Assembly (NCBI RefSeq): GCF_938010505.1 | Contig: NZ_CALLVP010000004.1 | Coordinates: forward strand, 1-18,275 | From: an uncultured Veillonella sp. | Lineage (GTDB): Bacteria; Bacillota; Negativicutes; Veillonellales; Veillonellaceae | Length of the DNA: 18,275 nucleotides | Reading direction: 5' to 3' | Shown here: piece by piece, positions 13,412 through 18,275 of the stretch | Numbering within the stretch: the stretch's first letter is position 1 | Layout: every line of letters begins with the position of its first letter | The notes under the pieces: generated by a model | The model's input: only the letters and a program-made list of their open reading frames with translations | Told to the model about the DNA's origin: nothing | The model's database searches: none | Position numbers and translations under genes: made by a program

Positions 13412-14239
13412 ATGATCGAATTACGCGGTAAAGCAGTAGCAGATGCTCACAAGGCGATTTTACAAGAAAAAGTTGCAGCAGTAGGCAACTCTGTGATTAC
13501 TATGGCAGTATTACTCGTTGGTGAAGACCACGGCGCTCATATGTATGCTACATTTATGGAAAAAACAGCTAAGAACTTTGGTTATGGTTTTGTGCTAAAG
13601 CAATTACCTGAAACGGCAACGCAAGATGAAGTCCTGGCGGCCTTGCAAGAATTAAATAGTGATGCATCTGTTCATGGGATTTTGCCGTTAATGCCAATGC
13701 CTAAACACATTGATACAGAAGCCCTTATCGATATGCTAGATCCTAAAAAAGATATTGATGGTCTTACAACATATAACATCGGTTTAGTAACGGCTGGTAA
13801 GGGGGGCTTTGCTCCTTGTACCGCCAAGGCTTGTATGGCTATTTTAAAACACTATGATATTCCTGTAGAAGGAAAACATGTGGCTGTAGTCGGCCGTAGC
13901 CAAGTTATCGGCAAACCTGTAGCTCTTATGGCTTTAGGTGCGAATGGTACGGTAACGATTTGTCACTCTAGAACCCCTGATTTGGCAGAGCAAGTAAAGC
14001 GTGGTGATATCGTTATTGCCGCGGCTGGTCGTGCTCATATGATTACGTCTGATATGATTAAGCCTGGTGCAGTTGTTATCGATGTAGGCATCAATGAACT
14101 AGATGGCAAAACTGTAGGTGATGTTGATTATGATGCGGTAAAAGATATTGCATCTGCCATTACCCCTGTACCAGGAGGCGTTGGATCAGTCACTACAACA
14201 ATGATGCTTGAAGCTGTGTACGAGGCATATCATGCATGA
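13412..14239 (+). CDS. folD: FolD-like methylenetetrahydrofolate dehydrogenase/cyclohydrolase homologue with altered catalytic residues
   Basis: This is a 275-residue protein with full-length FolD architecture. FolD normally interconverts methylene-, methenyl- and 10-formyl-tetrahydrofolate. The nucleotide-binding segment VVGRSQVIGKP and the PVPGGVGS motif are intact, as is KDIDG (113-117). In an ungapped alignment with E. coli FolD recalled from memory, the catalytic Lys54 of the YVxxK motif is Met49 (YATFM), Gln98 of VQLPLP is Leu93 (PLMPMP), and PCTP is PCTA. Tyr45 and Asp114 remain. The cyclohydrolase reaction is therefore doubtful. I chose the ATG at 13412, with GGAG 6 bases upstream; the in-frame ATG at 13400 has no ribosome site. 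It overlaps hypA by 8 bases. It may be a dehydrogenase-only or repurposed paralogue. Confidence 0.8.
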   Translation: MIELRGKAVADAHKAILQEKVAAVGNSVITMAVLLVGEDHGAHMYATFMEKTAKNFGYGFVLKQLPETATQDEVLAALQELNSDASVHGILPLMPMPKHIDTEALIDMLDPKKDIDGLTTYNIGLVTAGKGGFAPCTAKACMAILKHYDIPVEGKHVAVVGRSQVIGKPVALMALGANGTVTICHSRTPDLAEQVKRGDIVIAAAGRAHMITSDMIKPGAVVIDVGINELDGKTVGDVDYDAVKDIASAITPVPGGVGSVTTTMMLEAVYEAYHA

Positions 14240-14573
14240 GATGTCTATAGCAGAAGGCATTCTTGATGTAGCACTCGATACTTTGCGTCAGCACGATGCG
14301 ACAGTCATTCATTCGATTCAATTAGATTTGGGCCTAATGAGTGGGGTTGAGCCTGATTCATTGCTTTTTTGTTGGGAAGCCGTTACAAAGGGAACTCCTG
14401 CGGAAGGCTCACACATTGAAATCAACACAATTCCTATTGAGGGAAAGTGTTTAGATTGTGATAAAATATTTCCTATAAAAAACTATACGTTTGTCTGCCC
14501 TTATTGTGACAGTCATTTCGTACAAACCATTGGCGGTCGCGAGTTACAAGTGACCTCTATGGATATCGATTGA
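14232..14573 (+). CDS. hypA: Hydrogenase nickel incorporation protein HypA
   Basis: HypA is a nickel metallochaperone that works with HypB to load Ni into NiFe hydrogenase (and, in some bacteria, urease). The protein starts MHEMSIAEGIL with the Ni-binding His2 and Glu3, and has the structural zinc site C73-x2-C76 and C89-x2-C92. It is 113 residues, the normal length. The ATG at 14232 is fixed by the MHEMS start; GAGG (14222-14225) precedes it inside the end of the folD-like gene. HypB follows after 15 bases. Confidence 0.95.
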   Translation: MHEMSIAEGILDVALDTLRQHDATVIHSIQLDLGLMSGVEPDSLLFCWEAVTKGTPAEGSHIEINTIPIEGKCLDCDKIFPIKNYTFVCPYCDSHFVQTIGGRELQVTSMDID

Positions 14574-14588
14574 TAGAAAGGTTAGGAC

Positions 14589-15242
14589 ATGCAAGTTCAA
14601 GTTAAAACTAATGTATTGGCAAAAAATGATGCCATTGCAGAGTCCTTACAACAGTTGTTTAAGGAAAAGAATATATTTGTATTTAATCTGTTAGGTTCGC
14701 CTGGGGCTGGTAAGACATCTCTATTGGAGGCAACTTTACAAGATTTAAAAAAGGATTACCGCATAGCTGTTATTGAAGGTGATTTATTCACCGCTAAAGA
14801 TGCGGAGCGCATTCACGCGTTAGGCGTGCCTGTTATTCAAATCAATACGGTTGGTGGGTGCCATCTCGATGCGCAGATGATTCAAGATGCTTTAGGTGAC
14901 TTAAACCTTGATGATCTTGATATGATCATTATCGAAAATGTAGGTAATTTAGTCTGTCCTGCAGAATTTGAGATTGGTGAAAGTATGAAAGTAACGGTTT
15001 TATCTGTTACAGAAGGTGAAGATAAGCCGCTTAAATATCCATTAATCTTTAAAGAGTCTAAGGCAATCCTCATTAATAAGATTGATTTGTTGCCGTATGT
15101 GCCTTTCAAAAAGGAACAGGCAATACAAGATATTCGCAATTTAAATCCAAATGGAGAAATTTTTGAAGTTAGTTGCACAGCCCATAATGGTCTTGAACCA
15201 TGGTTAACTTGGTTGCGTGCACAATTGGAGAATAATCGATGA
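14589..15242 (+). CDS. hypB: Hydrogenase nickel incorporation GTPase HypB
   Basis: HypB is a SIMIBI-class GTPase that drives nickel delivery from HypA to the hydrogenase large subunit. The P-loop GSPGAGKTS lies at 36-44, EGDL at 63-66, and the G4 motif NKID at 163-166. The intersubunit metal site is visible as Cys91-His92 (GGCHLD) and Cys123 (NLVCP). It has 217 residues and lacks the His-rich N-terminal nickel-storage region and the CxxCGC motif of some homologues. It overlaps the next gene by 4 bases. No hydrogenase structural gene or hypCDEF is in this window, so its target is encoded elsewhere. Confidence 0.95.
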   Translation: MQVQVKTNVLAKNDAIAESLQQLFKEKNIFVFNLLGSPGAGKTSLLEATLQDLKKDYRIAVIEGDLFTAKDAERIHALGVPVIQINTVGGCHLDAQMIQDALGDLNLDDLDMIIIENVGNLVCPAEFEIGESMKVTVLSVTEGEDKPLKYPLIFKESKAILINKIDLLPYVPFKKEQAIQDIRNLNPNGEIFEVSCTAHNGLEPWLTWLRAQLENNR

Positions 15243-16660
15243 ACTATTCTATGAAGAGCCGTATTGTAGCGGCCCTCCTAGTAGGTTTGTCTGCTACTAC
15301 AATCAGCTATGCGGCAGAACCTACAATTTCAACAGTTAAACCAGTTACAGTAGAAACTACAGATGAAGCCAACAAGAAAACTAAAGCATCCGCTAATGCG
15401 GTCGGTGATAGTGGCGCTGAGGAGACAGGGGAAACTGATAGCTTGTCTTATCTTGATAATGCACCAATAAAAGTAGTTAAACCAGAGGCAAAGGGAAAAA
15501 ATAAGCAATCTAAAACAGGATGGCTTGCGGAGCAAATGGCTGTAACTGAATTTGGTGATTCTATACAGTTCTGGCAAGCGGCTAGTGAAAACGAAGGTCC
15601 TTTGCCGAGTATAACTCAAAATAATTTGGCTGATATTGGTAAGTCTTATACGGCTAATAGTTTGCCGTCCTTGGGCTCTATGGATGATTATGCTATCTCG
15701 TCCTATCGATTGGGTGATCGATTCGTGGTACCTAAAGATGTAGAGAAGACAGAAGTTCGCGATAACTTTACTACATATCATATGAAAGATGTAGCCGTAA
15801 CCGTATATACAGGGCCTGCACAAGAATTGTTGGTTAATAATCAATTGCGTGGTCAAGGGGCGACTTATTTCTTTGAGCCAAATACTATTACTAATATTCA
15901 TAGTACGAAAAAGGGCGCTAATACAGTACGCGACATTGGTCCTGGCAGCACGCGGATGGAATTGGTATTTGCCTATGGCAGTCCGAATGCGATGTGGCGT
16001 GATAAGAAAAATGAGACATATATATTCTTATACGAAGGTCATTCCGAAAATTCATTGCCTCAAAAAAAGGAGTTTAAGAGTCCAGTAGAGAATACAAATA
16101 GTAATAGCCAACAACAATCTATGCTTGGTCAGCAAAAAGAATATATTGCTTTTACCATTAAACAAAGCAATATAGAAGCTGTAGATATTATTAGTGGTCA
16201 AGTATGGCCTAGATTTGGATTACCAAAAGCTGAAGTATATGATTTTGAAGCTGGTACACTTACAGCTGATGATTTTGTACTTCGTGGCTTAAAGTTGAAT
16301 GACCATTTTGTTAATGACTCTAATAATGATTGGAAACATCAAGGTATGTTGTTTGGCTCCACATTTATTGGCTATAACGAATATGGTGTGAGTGTAGACA
16401 AAAGCGATCTCATCAATCGTGTGCTACTAAATGTTTACACGCCTACCCGTCGTGGTATCGCAATGGGCGATACCAAGTATTTATTGCTCTTTGTGTATGG
16501 GATGCCAACTCGTATTGTTGAATCGACAACAAAGTCGGGGACATCTACCGTATATGAATATAAAAATCCAGCGGCAAGCAATTCTTATTTACAGTTTGCC
16601 CTAGATGATAAAAACCAATATATCAAATCCGTTATGTTATCTGACCGTCCAGTAAAATAG
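15239..16660 (+). CDS. Secreted protein of unknown function with a duplicated domain
   Basis: I do not recognise this 473-residue protein. It begins with a Sec signal peptide (charged MNYSMKSR, hydrophobic core about 9-22, likely cleavage after Ala25), with no lipobox, so it should enter the periplasm or surface. Residues 30-95 are a polar linker. Two related beta-rich units follow, about 156-319 and 349-468. Their matching landmarks are YRLGDRFVV/LKLNDHFVN, GSTRMELVFAYGSP/GDTKYLLLFVYGMP, TYIFLYEG/STVYEYKN and EYIAFTIKQSN/SYLQFALDDKN. The G-x-T...YG-x-P pattern loosely recalls BamE/SmpA-like repeats, an unproven analogy. The start overlaps the hypB stop (ATGA), so it belongs to that operon, although a role in hydrogenase maturation is not implied. 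Confidence 0.7.
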   Translation: MNYSMKSRIVAALLVGLSATTISYAAEPTISTVKPVTVETTDEANKKTKASANAVGDSGAEETGETDSLSYLDNAPIKVVKPEAKGKNKQSKTGWLAEQMAVTEFGDSIQFWQAASENEGPLPSITQNNLADIGKSYTANSLPSLGSMDDYAISSYRLGDRFVVPKDVEKTEVRDNFTTYHMKDVAVTVYTGPAQELLVNNQLRGQGATYFFEPNTITNIHSTKKGANTVRDIGPGSTRMELVFAYGSPNAMWRDKKNETYIFLYEGHSENSLPQKKEFKSPVENTNSNSQQQSMLGQQKEYIAFTIKQSNIEAVDIISGQVWPRFGLPKAEVYDFEAGTLTADDFVLRGLKLNDHFVNDSNNDWKHQGMLFGSTFIGYNEYGVSVDKSDLINRVLLNVYTPTRRGIAMGDTKYLLLFVYGMPTRIVESTTKSGTSTVYEYKNPAASNSYLQFALDDKNQYIKSVMLSDRPVK

Positions 16661-16688
16661 GATAGGTCACAGCGAGGAGGCAAAGGAT

Positions 16689-17153
16689 ATGGTTACTGTA
16701 CAAGATGTAAAAGAACGTTGGGAAAAGATTCAAGGTGATGATGAACGTATATTGTTTATCGTTGGTGGTCCAGGTTCTGGTAAAAGTTTGCTAATTCGTG
16801 AGTTGTCTGAGCAGAAGGGTTGGAAATACTTGGAAGCTAAGCAGCTTATCGAGGAAGAATTCTTACTCGTGCCTCGCGATGAACGACCTCAATTAGCAGA
16901 AGAAGTTATTTGCCGTGCTCTTAGCCGTAGCGATACGGAAGTAGTATTGCTAGATGGTATTAATGTATTCTTTGCACCAATTTTAAATCTAAAACCATTT
17001 GAGTTACTAAAAACTATTAGTAAGAAGTATCCTATTGTCGTTGGCTGGCGTGGTCATCTTGAAGGAGATCAATTATACTTAGAACATAACAATAATCCAA
17101 AACATGCAGTGTTTAGCATTGCACATCCAGATCATGTTATTGCAATTGACTAA
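16689..17153 (+). CDS. Small P-loop ATPase resembling BREX type 3 BrxF
   Basis: This 154-residue protein has a Walker A motif GGPGSGKS (26-33), a Walker B-like VVLLDG (85-90), and a distal segment IVVGWRGHLEGDQLY (116-130) followed by an Asn/Pro/His stretch. The order and the W-x-G...L-Y pattern match what I recall of BrxF, the small P-loop protein of type 3 BREX phage-defence systems. No other BREX gene (PglZ, BrxC, PglX, BrxL and so on) is nearby, so this is either an orphan BrxF relative with another job or a lineage-specific ATPase. The ribosome site GAGGAGG is 8 bases before the ATG. It is the last gene of the folD-like/hyp run, 28 bases after the secreted-protein gene, and is followed by a terminator. 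Confidence 0.65.
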   Translation: MVTVQDVKERWEKIQGDDERILFIVGGPGSGKSLLIRELSEQKGWKYLEAKQLIEEEFLLVPRDERPQLAEEVICRALSRSDTEVVLLDGINVFFAPILNLKPFELLKTISKKYPIVVGWRGHLEGDQLYLEHNNNPKHAVFSIAHPDHVIAID

Positions 17154-17202
17154 TTGTATGATTGAACATATTGGTTAAATATAGGGAAACTATAAATGTT
17201 AT

Positions 17203-17234
17203 AAAAAGGAGATAGTGGTCTATCTCCTTTTTTT
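17203..17234 (+). terminator. Rho-independent terminator after the BrxF-like gene
   Basis: AAAAAGGAGATAG (17203-17215), loop TGGT, CTATCTCCTTTTT (17220-17232), with more T residues after it. The A/T flanks make it potentially bidirectional. It closes the five-gene run that starts with the folD-like gene. Confidence 0.94.
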
Positions 17235-17451
17235 GTATTATCATATAGCTGTAGTTACTGATATACATGGTTTCTTAATAAAGCACTATTTGATTTTGAT
17301 GAACCTAGAATATAGATTGTAGTAGTTATATATTGGTGGTATATAAAATTATGTAAAGATATATAGAGAATGGAGTCGTAAATATAAGTAACTACTGAAT
17401 ATAGGTGGAAAATAGGCATTTAGTATATGTTTGATAAAATATAAATTTTTT
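17235..17451. other. AT-rich spacer without recognisable features
   Basis: I see no reading frame, RNA gene or convincing repeat here; it is simple AT-rich sequence between the terminator and the tRNA-operon promoters. Confidence 0.6.
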
Positions 17452-17492
17452 TTGACAAAATACTTGCATAGGGTATCGTTTCATGTTATTAT
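17452..17492 (+). promoter_or_regulatory. Upstream promoter region (P1) of the tRNA operon
   Basis: TTGCAT (17464-17469), 17 bases, TATTAT (17487-17492) forms a good promoter. A perfect -35 hexamer TTGACA (17452-17457) overlaps upstream, with a weaker TATCGT 16 bases later. A transcript would cross a short hairpin, AAAAACTT/AAGTTTTT (17525-17544), before the second promoter. Confidence 0.6.
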
Positions 17493-17553
17493 GATTAAGC
17501 ACTAAGGGCAACCGCAGTGAACGAAAAAACTTCAAAAAGTTTTTAAAAGGTTC

Positions 17554-17582
17554 TTGACACTTAGTGTGCTAGATGATACAAT
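17554..17582 (+). promoter_or_regulatory. Main promoter (P2) of the tRNA operon
   Basis: A perfect TTGACA (17554-17559), 17 bases, and TACAAT (17577-17582). Start of transcription would be near 17589, about 12 bases before tRNA-Thr. Tandem promoters are common for stable-RNA operons. Confidence 0.85.
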
Positions 17583-17600
17583 TCATCTTGTCGTAATGAT

Positions 17601-17676
17601 GCTGGCGTAGCTCAATAGGTAGAGCAGCTGACTTGTAATCAGCAGGTTGTGGGTTCAATTCCTATCGCCAGCTCCA
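17601..17676 (+). tRNA. tRNA-Thr (anticodon TGT)
   Basis: A complete 76-nt cloverleaf with encoded CCA. The acceptor GCTGGCG pairs with CGCCAGC and the anticodon arm is CTGA-CTTGTAA-TCAG. The T stem (GTGGG/CCTAT) contains two G-U pairs and is somewhat weak. It is the first gene of the five-tRNA operon. Confidence 0.95.
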
Positions 17677-17686
17677 TTTTATTTAT

Positions 17687-17771
<85 letters not shown>

Positions 17772-17776
17772 TCTAT

Positions 17777-17852
<76 letters not shown>

Positions 17853-17859
17853 TAACAAT

Positions 17860-17884
17860 CACAGTGAAATGATCGTTCATTGTG
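17860..17884 (+). other. Spacer hairpin between tRNA-fMet and the second tRNA-Thr
   Basis: CACAGTGAA (17860-17868) can pair with TTCATTGTG (17876-17884), with one G-U pair and a 7-base loop. The last paired base is the first base of the following tRNA, so the hairpin abuts or competes with the RNase P site. It may guide processing. Confidence 0.45.
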
Positions 17885-17959
17885 CTGGTGTAGCTCAGTC
17901 GGCAGAGCGTATCCTTGGTAAGGATAAGGTCACCGGTTCAATCCCGGTCACTAGCTCCA
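17884..17959 (+). tRNA. tRNA-Thr (anticodon GGT)
   Basis: A complete 76-nt cloverleaf. The acceptor GCTGGTG pairs with CACTAGC (one G-U), the anticodon arm is TATCC-TTGGTAA-GGATA, the T arm is standard and CCA is encoded. Confidence 0.95.
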
Positions 17960-17964
17960 TACAT

Positions 17965-18041
17965 GGCGGCATAGCTCAGTTGGCTAGAGCAATCGGTTCA
18001 TACCCGGTGTGTCCGCGGTTCAAATCCGTGTGCCGCCACCA
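17965..18041 (+). tRNA. tRNA-Met, elongator (anticodon CAT)
   Basis: A 77-nt tRNA with acceptor GGCGGCA pairing with TGCCGCC, anticodon arm around GGTTCATACC and encoded CCA. It lacks the three G-C initiator pairs and has a fully paired acceptor end. A lysidine-modified tRNA-Ile with a CAT anticodon is the alternative, but the overall sequence looks like an elongator Met tRNA. Confidence 0.88.
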
Positions 18042-18046
18042 TTAAA

Positions 18047-18070
18047 CCTCACTTTGGTGAGGATTTTTTT
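18047..18070 (+). terminator. Terminator of the tRNA operon
   Basis: CCTCAC (18047-18052), loop TTTG, GTGAGG (18057-18062), followed by seven T residues (18064-18070). It lies 5 bases after the last tRNA and separates the tRNA block from tuf. Confidence 0.9.
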
Positions 18071-18112
18071 ATTTCACCCCATATGACATGCTATTCTAAG
18101 ATTTTATATATA

Positions 18113-18121
18113 TGGTATAAT
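18113..18121 (+). promoter_or_regulatory. Extended -10 promoter of tuf
   Basis: TGGTATAAT gives the extended -10 form TGnTATAAT (TATAAT at 18116-18121). No good -35 is visible 17 bases upstream. It would give a leader of about 95 bases before tuf. Confidence 0.6.
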
Positions 18122-18221
18122 AATGGGTAAGGAAATCTTATATTCCATTGATAAATTAGGGTTAATATATTATATTAATACTAGAATGTAATTTGTTTTT
18201 GTGAAGGAGGATATAATCCTA

Positions 18222-18275
18222 ATGGCAAAAGAAAAATTTGAACGTACGAAACCGCATGTTAACATCGGTACAATC
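18222..18275 (+). CDS. tuf: Elongation factor Tu, N-terminus (cut by window end)
   Basis: The 18 visible codons read MAKEKFERTKPHVNIGTI, the characteristic start of bacterial EF-Tu, which carries aminoacyl-tRNA to the ribosome. A near-perfect ribosome site GAAGGAGGA (18203-18211) is 10 bases before the ATG. The gene runs off the window. Its position behind a Thr/Tyr/Thr tRNA block matches tufB-type loci in other bacteria. Confidence 0.95.
   Translation, partial: MAKEKFERTKPHVNIGTI

Noticed and set aside
16689..17153. A complete BREX defence locus
   Set aside because: Only the small BrxF-like ATPase is present; the flanking genes are hyp genes, a secreted protein and tRNAs.
17525..17544. Intrinsic terminator in the tRNA operon leader
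   Set aside because: The AAAAACTT/AAGTTTTT stem is weak and almost entirely A-T, and the T-run belongs to the stem itself; termination there is unlikely.

Overview
The window looks like a chromosomal stretch of an anaerobic, low-GC, diderm Firmicute, most likely a Veillonella (Negativicutes). The grounds are oxygen-sensitive Fe-S enzymes (two-subunit class I fumarase, class I Hcp, two-subunit L-serine dehydratase), AT-rich spacers with strong GGAGG ribosome sites, and a protein whose C-terminal domain resembles what I remember as the LPO_1073/Vpar_1526 family. The genus is an inference; no 16S or marker comparison was possible.

Layout. 1-133: two tRNA genes on the minus strand (Lys, cut by the window edge, and Asn) with their promoter. 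134-871: a long gene-free leader. 872-2294: fumarase alpha and beta subunits, closed by a terminator. 2582-5005: a UPF0340 (YwlG-like) protein followed by a membrane-anchored 620-residue protein. 5171-7733: a Crp/Fnr-type regulator divergent from the hybrid-cluster protein gene hcp. 7842-8230: a large imperfect palindrome and a decayed partial copy of it. 8310-9856: sdaAB-sdaAA. 9926-13311: cca overlapping a class B penicillin-binding protein with a PASTA domain. 13412-17153: a tight run of a FolD-like protein, hypA, hypB, a secreted protein with a duplicated domain, and a small P-loop protein resembling BrxF of BREX type 3. 17452-18070: a tRNA operon Thr-Tyr-fMet-Thr-Met. 18222 onward: the start of tuf.

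How the genes fit together. Fumarase and serine dehydratase feed C4 and C3 acid metabolism of the kind Veillonella uses during lactate and amino-acid fermentation (fumarate/malate; serine to pyruvate). Hcp with a neighbouring Crp/Fnr regulator suggests a nitrosative-stress or redox response unit. HypA and HypB supply nickel for NiFe hydrogenase maturation, although no hydrogenase gene lies here. The tRNA block in front of tuf repeats the order seen in the E. coli thrU-tyrU-glyT-thrT-tufB operon, with changes.

The parts most worth a second look are: a FolD homologue that has lost the canonical catalytic Lys and Gln; a membrane protein with six evenly spaced Asp/Glu-x-Thr motifs in its linker; an isolated BrxF-like ATPase with no BREX genes around it; a 189-bp palindromic element between hcp and sdaAB; and a fumarase leader carrying a series of alternating TCTCA/TGAGA elements.
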